From NCBI GenBank assembly GCA_031553855.1, contig JAVBKW010000019.1:1-19724 (forward strand): a stretch of DNA of 19,724 nucleotides, written 5' to 3'. The translations under genes and the position numbers were made by a program. Shown here piece by piece: positions 7,112-14,716 of this stretch. The notes beneath the pieces are model-generated. The model saw only the letters and a program-made list of their open reading frames with translations. It was not told the origin of the DNA and did not search any database. This DNA is from RACS-047 sp031553855 (GTDB lineage: Bacteria; Bacillota; Clostridia; Christensenellales; Pumilibacteraceae). Numbering within the stretch: position 1 is the stretch's first letter; every line of letters begins with the position of its first letter.

Positions 7112-8509
7112 ATGAAAAAGACAATTTATTTTGTAACGGGCAGCCAGGATCTTTACGGCGCGGAAACTTTAAAGCAAGTTGATAAGGACAGTAAGGAAAT
7201 TGCTGAATTCCTCAACAAACAGGGCGCGGCCGCTGAAATTAAATATTTCGGGTATATGGAAAACTCCGATCAGATTTTCAAAATGTCGCAGGACGTGAAT
7301 TACGACAATAACTGCATCGGAGTCATTGTTTGGTGCCATACATTCAGTCCGGCGAAAATGTGGATAAAAGGTTTGAAAGCTCTTCAAAAGCCTATGCTGC
7401 ACCTGCATACGCAATACAATGAAAAACTGCCTTACGATACAATCGATATGGACTTTATGAATCTTAATCAGGCAGCTCACGGCGACAGAGAATTCGGCTA
7501 TATCTGCGCGAGATTAAACCTTAATAACGAAGTAGTCGTAGGTTATTACAAAAATGCAAAAGTCGTAAAAGAGATTAAAGACTGGATAAATGTCGCAAGT
7601 GCTTACGATTTTTCAAATAATTTGAAAGTCGCGCGCTTCGGCGATAATATGCGCGAGGTTGCCGTAACCGATGGTAACAAAGTTTCGGCTCAAATTACAA
7701 TGGGCTGGCAAGTAAATGCTTTCGGCGTCGGCGGTTTAGTTGAGAGAATAGCGAAAGTTACCGATAAAGAAGTTGATACAGCTATAGAAGAGTATAAAAA
7801 ACTTTATACAATAAAAACAGATAACCTTGCCGCCGTCAAAGAACAGGCAAAGTATGAAATAGCAATGAAGCAATTCTTTGCAGAAAAAGGCATCGGCGCG
7901 TTCACAAATACGTTCGAAGATTTGTACGGAATGAAGCAGCTTCCCGGGCTTGCTACACAAAGATTAATGGCTCAAGGAATTGGCTACGGCGGCGAGGGCG
8001 ACTGGAAAACCTCCGCAATGGGAGCAGTTATGATGAAGATGGCGGAAGGTAGATCCGGCGGCACAGGCTTTATGGAGGATTACACCTACGACCTTACCGA
8101 AAACGAGGAGCTAGTTCTCGGCGCGCACATGCTTGAAGTTCCGGTATCGTTTGCTGCAAACAAACCGTCAATCGAAGTTCATCCGCTCGGAATAGGCGGC
8201 AAGGAAGCGCCCGCGCGCTTAGTGTTCGACGGTATACAAGGCGACGGTATTGCGGTTTCACTAGTTGATATGGGTGACAAATTCAAAATAATAATAGCGA
8301 ATATTGAGCTTGTAAAACAACCTAAAGCTATGCCTAAGCTTCCGGTTGCAAGAGTTATGTGGAAAATTAAGCCTAATCACGCAGATGGCGCAAGAGCTTG
8401 GATCAAAGAGGGCGGCGCACACCATACCGTTGTTTCCACCGCGCTCAACTCTAAAGACATCTGTCGCCTTGCAGATATGTGGGGCGTGGAGTGTGTCGTT
8501 ATAGGGTAG
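7112..8509 (+). CDS. araA: L-arabinose isomerase, C-terminal tail missing
   Basis: A 465-residue cytoplasmic Mn-dependent isomerase converting L-arabinose to L-ribulose. AAAGGAGAG lies a few bases before the ATG. Family signatures are strong: VTGSQDLYG at 8-16, TFSPAKMWI at 77-85, DMDFMNLNQAAHG at 112-124, RFGDNMREVAVTDG at 175-188. The four residues known to bind metal and substrate in E. coli are present: E295 (GEGDWKT), E322 (FMEDYTY), H339 (GAHMLEV) and the GGAHHTV histidine at 437/438. The oddity is the end: it stops at VECVVIG, about 25-30 residues before the usual end, which normally contains a conserved RWNEVY segment. The other two frames after the stop do not restore that tail, so this is not a simple recent frameshift. 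Because the active site is complete, the enzyme may still work. It follows araD after the palindromic element. Confidence 0.95.
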   Translation: MKKTIYFVTGSQDLYGAETLKQVDKDSKEIAEFLNKQGAAAEIKYFGYMENSDQIFKMSQDVNYDNNCIGVIVWCHTFSPAKMWIKGLKALQKPMLHLHTQYNEKLPYDTIDMDFMNLNQAAHGDREFGYICARLNLNNEVVVGYYKNAKVVKEIKDWINVASAYDFSNNLKVARFGDNMREVAVTDGNKVSAQITMGWQVNAFGVGGLVERIAKVTDKEVDTAIEEYKKLYTIKTDNLAAVKEQAKYEIAMKQFFAEKGIGAFTNTFEDLYGMKQLPGLATQRLMAQGIGYGGEGDWKTSAMGAVMMKMAEGRSGGTGFMEDYTYDLTENEELVLGAHMLEVPVSFAANKPSIEVHPLGIGGKEAPARLVFDGIQGDGIAVSLVDMGDKFKIIIANIELVKQPKAMPKLPVARVMWKIKPNHADGARAWIKEGGAHHTVVSTALNSKDICRLADMWGVECVVIG

Positions 8510-8710
8510 AGTTTCAAGACGCATAAAAAGAAGAATAATATACAACAAGGATTTTTCTGAAAAAGTCGTTGTTAAAGTTTTGATATCAATTGACAAGTTT
8601 GAAGACAGCTTCGTTAATGCAGTTCTTCGCTGCTTAAGTGCTTCGACACCACCCCGCAATTGTCACCAATTGTCGCCATAGACATAAATCAAGATAAAAC
8701 TGTGTAACCG
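8510..8710. other. Gap between araA and the second AraC regulator; possible relic or repeat
   Basis: No terminator for araA is evident. One forward frame stays open for ~59 codons up to TAG at 8678-8680 with no credible start or ribosome site; part of it reads FEDSFVNAVLRCLSAS, faintly like the FVNAVLR stretch of RsmB/NusB-type proteins, but this is too short to trust. CAATTGTC occurs twice in tandem (8657-8664, 8667-8674), and CAATTGAC lies at 8587-8594. It may be a decayed gene fragment or a dispersed repeat. Confidence 0.3.
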
Positions 8711-9547
8711 CTAAACTAAAAAGGGCAAGTTTTTTTGAAGTTTCCTGTATTCTATAGGTGACATATTTACAAATTTTTTAAAGGTATTGCAGAAATAGGC
8801 GGTGGCGTTATAGCCACTATCCAAAGCTATTTCAGTAATACTTTTTTTTGTAGTTTTGAGTTGCTTTAATGCATAGGAAATTTTTACATTGTTTAGATAG
8901 GTGATCAGTGAAACGCCGGTTGTTTTTTTGAAAAAATGACAAAGGTAGTATTTATTCAAAAAGAAATGGTGCGAAATTTCATCTATATTGGATATTATAG
9001 CGAAATTTTCGTTGATGTATTTTAGGATCGCCGAAATTCTTTCATCTGTAAATTTCGGCGCATCTATGGGCAGTTTTTCATCCAGCAGGCATTCGTTGAG
9101 GTTGATCAATAATTCTGCCAGATCTGTAAACAGGTGAGAGTGCTCTTCGTTTTCATAATGTTTCAAAATTTTCTTAAAAAGGCTGTTTACGACGGGCAGT
9201 TTTGCAATAGACAGCTTGATATAGTTTTTACTAAAACATTCAAGTATAGAGTTTATTGTTTCGTCGGTAAAATATTTTTTTAGAAAACTATCTGTAAATT
9301 GGATGAGGATTCGTTCATACGCACCGCCTTCAGTTTTATGCAGGCGATCCGGGCTTATGAGTACGACCGTATCGTTTGAAATATTAAAAATTTCGCCGTC
9401 TATAATATAGTCACGATTTCCGGATAAAAGAAAATACAACTCATAGAAATTATGGTAGTGCATTATGCTGGGCAGCGGATTTGATATATTATCGGTTTTT
9501 TCTATGAAGACAGGACCTTGGATGGGAGCTAAAAAATTTTCTTTCAT
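8711..9547 (-). CDS. AraC-family transcriptional regulator
   Basis: A 278-residue regulator. The N-terminal cupin begins around residue 28 (MHYHNFYELYFLLSG; H30, H32 and E36 in the usual H-x-H-x-x-x-E arrangement), followed by a helical linker. Two C-terminal helix-turn-helix motifs lie at ~188-209 (IDEISHHFFLNKYYLCHFFK) and ~236-258 (SITEIALDSGYNATAYFCNT), then the family ending MSPIEYRK. The ATG is preceded by AAAGGAAAA (minus strand, 9552-9560). It is divergent from the GH4 gene, with the two promoters almost back to back, so the simplest reading is that it controls the GH4 gene and itself. It is a different subtype from the regulator at 5158-6057 (little obvious similarity outside the HTH), so the locus answers to at least two signals. 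The ligand is unknown. Confidence 0.92.
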   Translation of the reverse strand: MKENFLAPIQGPVFIEKTDNISNPLPSIMHYHNFYELYFLLSGNRDYIIDGEIFNISNDTVVLISPDRLHKTEGGAYERILIQFTDSFLKKYFTDETINSILECFSKNYIKLSIAKLPVVNSLFKKILKHYENEEHSHLFTDLAELLINLNECLLDEKLPIDAPKFTDERISAILKYINENFAIISNIDEISHHFFLNKYYLCHFFKKTTGVSLITYLNNVKISYALKQLKTTKKSITEIALDSGYNATAYFCNTFKKFVNMSPIEYRKLQKNLPFLV

Positions 9548-9574
9548 AATGTTTTCCTTTGCTTATATAGCAAT

Positions 9575-9603
9575 ATAATACAACAAATCAAACAATTAAG
9601 CAA
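9575..9603 (-). promoter_or_regulatory. Promoter of the second AraC regulator
   Basis: Read on the minus strand: TTGCTT (9598-9603), 17-bp spacer, TATTAT (9575-9580). The expected start near 9568 leaves a ~20-base leader that contains the AAAGGAAAA ribosome site. Confidence 0.6.
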
Positions 9604-9604
9604 T

Positions 9605-9633
9605 AAATTGATTGAAATTGTTTTATACAATTT
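9605..9633. promoter_or_regulatory. Operator candidate in the divergent control region
   Basis: AAATTG occurs at 9605-9610 and 9615-9620 (10 bp apart, same face of the helix). AAATTGT (9615-9621) forms a 7-bp inverted repeat with ACAATTT (9627-9633) across the -35 and spacer of the GH4 promoter. Only eight bases separate the two divergent -35 boxes, so a protein bound here would affect both. Confidence 0.4.
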
Positions 9634-9641
9634 GCTAGAAT
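9612..9641 (+). promoter_or_regulatory. Promoter of the GH4 gene
   Basis: TTGAAA (9612-9617), 18-bp spacer, TAGAAT (9636-9641). The expected start is near 9648, leaving a ~25-base leader. Confidence 0.55.
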
Positions 9642-9672
9642 TTATATAACAAAAGGAAAGCGGGGTTAAAGT

Positions 9673-11034
9673 GTGGACTTAAATATTGCCTATATAGGCG
9701 GAGGATCACGGGCTTGGGCGAGAACGCTAATGTGCGATTTGGCAAAAGAACCTGAACTCAAAGGGAATGTCAGGTTATACGATATCGATCTTAGAGCGGC
9801 CAAAGACAATGAAATTATAGGTAATCTTTTGTATGGGCGAAGCGACGTGAAAGGCAAATGGAAATATTCCGCAGTGAAAACGCTGCCTGAAGCTTTGGCT
9901 GGCGCCGACTTTGTTATCATTTCTATATTGCCCGGAACTTTCAATGAAATGATTTCAGATATTCATGTGCCTGAAAAATACGGGATATATCAGTCTGTCG
10001 GAGATACGGTAGGACCGGGCGGGATCATGCGGGCGTTGAGAGCGATCCCCAGCTACATAACTTTCGCGCAAGCTATTGAAAAATACTGTCCTAAGGCGTG
10101 GGTCATTAATTACACAAATCCTATGACTGTATGCACCAGAACGCTTTTCAAAATTTTTCCGAAAATAAAGGCTTTCGGGTGTTGTCATGAGGTTTTCGGA
10201 ACGCTGGAACTGTTGAAAAATATATATTCCGAAGTATCGCGGATTGACGTGTCGAGGTCGGACATCGAAATAAACGTTTCGGGTATCAACCATTTTACAT
10301 GGATAACAAAGGCTGTCTGCCGCGGCACGGATTTATTTCCATACTACAGAGAATACGCGGATAAACATTTTGAAAACGGGGTCGATAAAGGCGAAATATT
10401 CAATACGAATCCTTTTGTGTATGCCGAAAGAATCAAATTCGATCTTTTTAGACGTTACGGAATGATCGCAGCTGCAGGCGACAGGCATCTGGCAGAATTT
10501 TGTCCGGGTAAGTGGTATTTGCAGGATATGCAGACAGTCACTAAATGGAAATTTCATCTCACGTCTCCGGAGTGGCGGATTAATGAGCTGAATGAACGGA
10601 AGGAAAAAACACGAAGGCTTGTAGAGGGCAGCGAACAGTTCGAATTACACGAAACCGGGGAAGAAGGCGTAAGGCTTATAAAAGCTCTTCTTGGAACGGG
10701 TGATTGTGTTTCGAATATAAATATCCCCAACTCCGGACAGATCGAAGAGCTTCCTTTGGGAGCAGTAGTTGAAACGAACGGACAGTTTTCAAAGGACAGT
10801 ATCAAGCCTATAAAAGCGGATAAACTTCCTAAACCCGTTCACTCAATGATATACCGGCATGTAATGAATCAGGAAATTATCGTCGAAGCCGGTATTGAGG
10901 GGAATTTGCAGGAGGCGTTTCTAGCCCTTATAAACGATCCGCTTGTTGCCATACCTGTGGACGAAGCCCGGAAAATGTTCAATGAAATGACTTTCAACAC
11001 CAAAGAATACCTTCCTTTTTATAAAGCCATTTGA
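9673..11034 (+). CDS. lplD: GH4-family glycosidase, alpha-galacturonidase (LplD-like)
   Basis: A 453-residue cytoplasmic NAD- and Mn-dependent glycoside hydrolase. It starts with GTG at 9673, with CGGGG (9661-9665) as ribosome site. Residues 4-12 (NIAYIGGGS) form the Rossmann nucleotide-binding loop. SVGDTVGPGGIMRALRAIP (108-126), NYTNPMTVCTR (146-156), GCCHEVFGT (169-177; the Cys and His bind metal in GH4) and GINHFTWITKA (204-214; His ligand) are all present, as is AAGDRHLAEFCPG. The overall sequence follows Bacillus subtilis LplD, known as an alpha-galacturonidase, closely, including the CHEV motif rather than the motifs of GH4 alpha-glucosidases. It should release galacturonate from imported pectic oligosaccharides by redox-assisted elimination. 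It is divergent from an AraC regulator. A diverged second GH4 C-terminus follows its stop in the same frame. Substrate assignment is by similarity; alpha-galactosidase activity is the alternative. Confidence 0.9.
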   Translation: MDLNIAYIGGGSRAWARTLMCDLAKEPELKGNVRLYDIDLRAAKDNEIIGNLLYGRSDVKGKWKYSAVKTLPEALAGADFVIISILPGTFNEMISDIHVPEKYGIYQSVGDTVGPGGIMRALRAIPSYITFAQAIEKYCPKAWVINYTNPMTVCTRTLFKIFPKIKAFGCCHEVFGTLELLKNIYSEVSRIDVSRSDIEINVSGINHFTWITKAVCRGTDLFPYYREYADKHFENGVDKGEIFNTNPFVYAERIKFDLFRRYGMIAAAGDRHLAEFCPGKWYLQDMQTVTKWKFHLTSPEWRINELNERKEKTRRLVEGSEQFELHETGEEGVRLIKALLGTGDCVSNINIPNSGQIEELPLGAVVETNGQFSKDSIKPIKADKLPKPVHSMIYRHVMNQEIIVEAGIEGNLQEAFLALINDPLVAIPVDEARKMFNEMTFNTKEYLPFYKAI

Positions 11035-11268
11035 AAGTACATACGGCCCGTGCTGTCGGGATCGCTTCCGACGCAGGTGAGAGGGCTCGTATCACTACAT
11101 ATCGGCAAGCAGGAAGCTACGGTGCGCGCGGCGTTGGATGGCGACTTGGAAGCGGCATTCTTATACGATCCGCTCGTAGACGTACCGGCTGAGTCGGCAA
11201 GGAAGCTGTTCGACGAAATGGCGTATAAAACCAAGAAGTATATACCTTATTATAAGTGCTTGTCTTAA
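11035..11268 (+). pseudogene. Relic of a second GH4 gene (C-terminal ~77 codons)
   Basis: Directly after the GH4 stop, in the same frame, the sequence reads IRPVLSGSLPTQVRGLV ... KQEATVRAALDGDLEAAFL-YDPLVDVPAESARKLFDEM ... KYIPYYKCLS, ending at a TAA at 11266-11268. This aligns with the last ~75 residues of the intact gene (IKPIKADKLPKPV ... GNLQEAFLALINDPLVAIPVDEARKMFNEM ... EYLPFYKAI) but at only about half identity, so it is a paralogue's tail and not a recent copy. It lacks about three residues before YDPLV. The piece has no ribosome site or start of its own (GTG at 11050 is an internal valine). The simplest history is a tandem pair of GH4 genes in which a deletion removed the 5' four-fifths of the second. 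Confidence 0.85.
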
Positions 11269-11442
11269 AAATCCCTAACGTTTGTCTTAGCGTTCTTTTT
11301 CACAAATACTGCGATAAATTTTTTTACAATAGCGCTGCTATTACTTCAAAAATTTGCCTAGTATTGAAAAAAATGCTCGCTAATCCAATCATTATTGATT
11401 TTCAGACAAAGCTTAAATAAAAAATTTTTATGGGGGAATAAT
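11269..11442. other. Leader region of the large surface-protein gene
   Basis: AT-rich gap of 174 bases. It contains a 6-bp-arm hairpin or operator-like palindrome, AATAGC/GCTATT around GCT (11328-11342). I find no well-spaced -35/-10 pair and only a weak four-base stem (AACG/CGTT) before TTTTT at ~11296-11300 as a possible terminator. Confidence 0.3.
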
Positions 11443-14400
11443 ATGATGGAAATGATAGGAAGACGCAAATTAATGACGTTCGCGATAGTATTGTCGCTCG
11501 TCTTAGCCGCTTTGAGCGCGGTATGGTTTGCTCAGCCCGCAAAGGCATATGCGGCGGCGCCGGAAGCGCTTTCGGGCAAGGTCACAAATCTTGAGGATTT
11601 GATGGTCAATTATCATGATTTTGATGCAAATGTAGTGAAAAGTAATGTTAAGTCGAATTTCTCTAGTTCGGCAACAGACAATAACATTATTTTGCCGCAA
11701 CAGCTTCCAAGCACACAATCATGCCTTGAAATAAGCGGGCCTTATACCGACAAGGCTGTTAAATTCCGTTTTATTGCAACTTCGGACCTTGATTTGGGAG
11801 TTCTGTCCCGCGCGACTGGTACTGTAGGGCTGAATTCTTGGACGGGAACTGATGCATACATAGTTCAAATTGAGCGTACACGCGCGCGCTTATACGGATT
11901 CGGACACGGAAAGAACGGCGTCGAAAAAACCTATACATCGCAGCTGACAGTAGGTGACACATATACAGTTACCTACGGTACATATGACGACGGCGACGAT
12001 GTAAACGCATATTTTTGTCTGGAAAGCGAGCAGGCTGTAATTGTGGAATATACTCATACATACACCGGTACTGCCGCAGTCAAAACCGGCGGAAACTTCA
12101 GGATACTCAACAATGTAAAAAGCAATGTGAAGATCCTCGGCGCAGAAGGCATTGCTATGAAAACTCAGTATACATATAGTTATACAGGTATCACTTGGGA
12201 TAACCGCGTTGTTCCTGATACTGAGTGCCGCGAAGTATTGGTTACTTTTAGACGCTGTGTATTTGATATAAAAGGTATTCTAAATAAAACAAATTGGCTT
12301 GTTGATGAAAATTCAGAAGCATCTAAAAAAATCAAGCTGAATGGCGTTGCGTTAGGCGAACTATATAAAACAAATCAAAACTATGTAGTAGATTATAATC
12401 AGGGCGCAGGTCATATCTACATCAGATATCCCGCTTCGGCAGTAGCGGCCACGACCGATTATCCGTTCGCAACACTTTCTTTTGAAGCCGGAATGCAGTT
12501 TTATTTCGGCATCGTAACTGAGACGACCTTATATTTAGAGAACGGCAGTTGGAGCAATGCTAAGCCTTTACCTCCTCAGGACGTTAATTTTTCGGGATAT
12601 GGCGATAACTACGGCTGGAATAATAAAGGCGGAATCGAGACGCTGCTGACGTTCTCATCGGCCACGTCGACAGGATTTCAAAAAAAGTCTGATCTAAATC
12701 TTGCTTCGAAAGCGACTTCAGACGCTGCGACCAAGATAAGGCTCAACGGAAAAACTCTCGGAACGTGGTACAGTGAAGATACGGCAAACATAATCCTCAG
12801 TACCACTCAAAATCAGTCATGGATATATTTAAAGTATAAGCCCGCGATCCTTGTGCCTACGCAGGAATATCCTATTACGCAACTTGATATATTATCCGGA
12901 ACACTAATACATTACGGTACTATCAAAGACGGACTTACGCTTTATCTTGTTAACGGATTCTGGACGAAGGATAAGCCCGAAACGGTTTCGGATGCCCTTC
13001 TCGATAATTACCGCAAATACACTATCAGCGATATGCTGCCGGATGATACGACGAGTGTCGAGCTGAAAGGTTCTACCGGTGCCGGGCAGACATGGAACAA
13101 CTGTCAGCTTATGGGCGAGGTTAGCGGCGTCATAGTGACGGATATCAAATTTTCTTCTGTATCCGGCGATAATAAACCATCCCCGCAGTTCTATTTCCGC
13201 GGTAAAAAAGCAAACGGGACGGAAGGCATCACCTTTTATCTTGCAGGAAACTATCGCGGCGCATACGGAACGGCGCTTCTTAAAGTAGATAACGCAACGG
13301 GAACGAATAACGGGAATCTGCTTACGCATCCGTTCATTTTGCAAAATGATGCAACCTACCGTTTTGAGATGGGCGTTATTGAACTCAGAAATGGCAGCGG
13401 TATTTATATTTATCTAAAACTAGACGGAAAACTGATTTTCGGCAAAACGTTTAACCTTAGTATTCCCAGCGGCGGACAATATTTCGGCGCGTTCTCAAAC
13501 ACAAACGGGATCGATATCACAATGTCTTCCATAGATGAAAAGGCGCCTGTTATAAATTATACCGGCAAAACGGCAATCAAAAAAGTGAAGAATACAAATA
13601 AACTTTCTTTTGATGTTTCGGCCACTGATTATACGGGCATCAATTTCGCGAAAGCTACCGCGGAAGTCATTACGCCGACAATCACATGGTCGAACGGCGC
13701 GCTTGACGGATCGGATAAGCTGCTCACAGGCAATCATACCGTAACTATAACTGCAAGCGACGCGGCGGGAAACGAGGCCGAACCGGTAGTGATTACAGTC
13801 ACCGTTGTCGATGCCGACACCGAAGCACCCGAAATCACTTATACAGGCCCGCTCACCTTAAATCTTGATAAAGGCGACGCTAAGCCAATTATAACGGCTA
13901 CCGCTGCCGACGATATCGATGAAACGGTAAACGTAGTTATCACGTATTCTCAAGGTATGCTCGACAGTAACAATAAACTGCTAGTCGGAATTCATACAAT
14001 TACACTTACAGCATCGGATGCGGCAGGCAATGCTGCGACACAGAAGGTTATTACAGTCAATGTTCCTGACGTAACGCCGCCTGTCATAAATTACACAGGT
14101 TCGCTCACCTTAAATCTTGATAAAGGCGATGCTAAACCCGTTATAACGGCTACGGCTACCGACGATGTCGACGGAACAGTAACGGTGGTTATCACATATT
14201 CCCAAGATATGCTCGACAGCAACGATAAGGTGCTCGCCGGAACTCACAAAATAACACTTACAGCATCGGATGCGGCAGGCAATGCTGCGACACAGAAGGT
14301 TATCACAGTCAATGTTGTCGATCCGGACGTAACGCCGCCTGTCATCAATTATACAGGAAAGCTTACGCTGAACTTGAAAGTCGGCAATAAAAAGCCTGTA

Positions 14401-14703
14401 ATCACAGCGGACGCGACCGACACTGTTGACGGAAATGTGAACATCGTAGTATTATATTCCGAAGGTATGCTCGATGAAAGCGGCAACGTTCTGGAAGGCA
14501 CGCACACCATTACGCTCAGCGCGCAGGACGCGGCGGGAAATAAGGCTCAGGATATCGTCATTACCGTTGTCGTCACGCCCGAAGATACCGGTGCAAAAGG
14601 TTGCAACAGCAGCGTTGCGAATAATATATTGCCATTGGCGCTTGTTTGTATGTTATTGTCATTCTTATTCATTTTAAGAAAAAAAAGCGTGTCAAAAAAA
14701 TAA
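11443..14703 (+). CDS. Large surface protein: lectin-like regions, duplicated unknown module, four Ig-like repeats, Cys-containing C-terminal anchor
   Basis: 1086 residues from the ATG at 11443, which follows GGGGGA (11432-11437); the next codon is also ATG. Residues 1-~36 are a signal peptide (RRKLMTFAIVLSLVLAALSA, cleavage near the AKAYAAA stretch). Residues ~40-250 and ~530-695 look like beta-sandwich, concanavalin/LamG-type carbohydrate-binding regions (for example VTDIKFSSVSG ... FYFRGKK ... YRFEMGVIEL). Residues ~261-380 and ~397-515 are two copies of an unknown module. From ~700 come four Ig-like repeats of ~84-86 residues, each opening with (A/T)P(P/E)(V/I)(I/T)YTG-like sequence and closing with ITxxASDAAGN-like sequence. 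The C-terminus has KGCNSSV (Cys 1054), a ~20-residue hydrophobic helix and RKKSVSKK. There is no LPXTG. It is probably displayed on the cell surface to hold polysaccharide; no catalytic domain is recognised. It stands alone between the GH4 relic and a decayed gene. Confidence 0.85.
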   Translation: MMEMIGRRKLMTFAIVLSLVLAALSAVWFAQPAKAYAAAPEALSGKVTNLEDLMVNYHDFDANVVKSNVKSNFSSSATDNNIILPQQLPSTQSCLEISGPYTDKAVKFRFIATSDLDLGVLSRATGTVGLNSWTGTDAYIVQIERTRARLYGFGHGKNGVEKTYTSQLTVGDTYTVTYGTYDDGDDVNAYFCLESEQAVIVEYTHTYTGTAAVKTGGNFRILNNVKSNVKILGAEGIAMKTQYTYSYTGITWDNRVVPDTECREVLVTFRRCVFDIKGILNKTNWLVDENSEASKKIKLNGVALGELYKTNQNYVVDYNQGAGHIYIRYPASAVAATTDYPFATLSFEAGMQFYFGIVTETTLYLENGSWSNAKPLPPQDVNFSGYGDNYGWNNKGGIETLLTFSSATSTGFQKKSDLNLASKATSDAATKIRLNGKTLGTWYSEDTANIILSTTQNQSWIYLKYKPAILVPTQEYPITQLDILSGTLIHYGTIKDGLTLYLVNGFWTKDKPETVSDALLDNYRKYTISDMLPDDTTSVELKGSTGAGQTWNNCQLMGEVSGVIVTDIKFSSVSGDNKPSPQFYFRGKKANGTEGITFYLAGNYRGAYGTALLKVDNATGTNNGNLLTHPFILQNDATYRFEMGVIELRNGSGIYIYLKLDGKLIFGKTFNLSIPSGGQYFGAFSNTNGIDITMSSIDEKAPVINYTGKTAIKKVKNTNKLSFDVSATDYTGINFAKATAEVITPTITWSNGALDGSDKLLTGNHTVTITASDAAGNEAEPVVITVTVVDADTEAPEITYTGPLTLNLDKGDAKPIITATAADDIDETVNVVITYSQGMLDSNNKLLVGIHTITLTASDAAGNAATQKVITVNVPDVTPPVINYTGSLTLNLDKGDAKPVITATATDDVDGTVTVVITYSQDMLDSNDKVLAGTHKITLTASDAAGNAATQKVITVNVVDPDVTPPVINYTGKLTLNLKVGNKKPVITADATDTVDGNVNIVVLYSEGMLDESGNVLEGTHTITLSAQDAAGNKAQDIVITVVVTPEDTGAKGCNSSVANNILPLALVCMLLSFLFILRKKSVSKK
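12223..12978 (+). repeat. Two copies of an unknown ~120-residue protein module
   Basis: Copy A (~12223-12580) and copy B (~12631-12978) inside the surface-protein gene share a common order: a V/LLTF start, then KIKLNGVALGELY or KIRLNGKTLGTWY, then IYIRYPASA or IYLKYKPAI, DYPFATLSFEAG or EYPITQLDILSG, and finally TLYLENGSWSNAKP or TLYLVNGFWTKDKP. The KI(K/R)LNG motifs are 405 bp apart. The copies are old (protein-level similarity only). I do not recognise the domain. Confidence 0.75.
13540..14577 (+). repeat. Four tandem Ig-like (HYR/bacterial Ig-type) coding repeats
   Basis: Repeats begin near 13540, 13822, 14074 and 14332. Units 2 and 3 are the youngest pair: a 50-base stretch at 14002-14051 recurs without change at 14254-14303, exactly 252 bp (84 codons) later. 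Unit 1 and unit 4 are more diverged. Such repeats usually act as stalks that lift binding domains away from the cell. Confidence 0.9.
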
Positions 14704-14716
14704 AAAGACGGGCTCA

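Noticed and set aside
8261..8659. 132-codon open frame on the minus strand over the araA 3' end
   Set aside because: It overlaps well-supported araA coding sequence, has no ribosome site and no recognisable protein features; it is a shadow of the real gene.
11270..11300. Possible terminator after the GH4 relic (AACG/CGTT before TTTTT)
   Set aside because: The stem is only four pairs with a ten-base loop, too weak to call.
4903..11375. CCTAGTATTG shared by the gap after the beta-helix gene (~4905) and the leader of the large surface-protein gene (~11358)
   Set aside because: A ten-base match is expected many times by chance in 20 kb, and the two copies sit in different contexts (after a gene versus before a gene).
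12904..13344. 146-codon minus-strand open frame inside the surface-protein gene
   Set aside because: Composition and lack of a start signal mark it as antisense to a strongly supported gene.
13540..14577. Regular repeats considered as a CRISPR-like array
   Set aside because: Units are 252-258 bp, lie inside one continuous reading frame and encode Ig-like domains; there are no short repeats with unique spacers and no cas genes.
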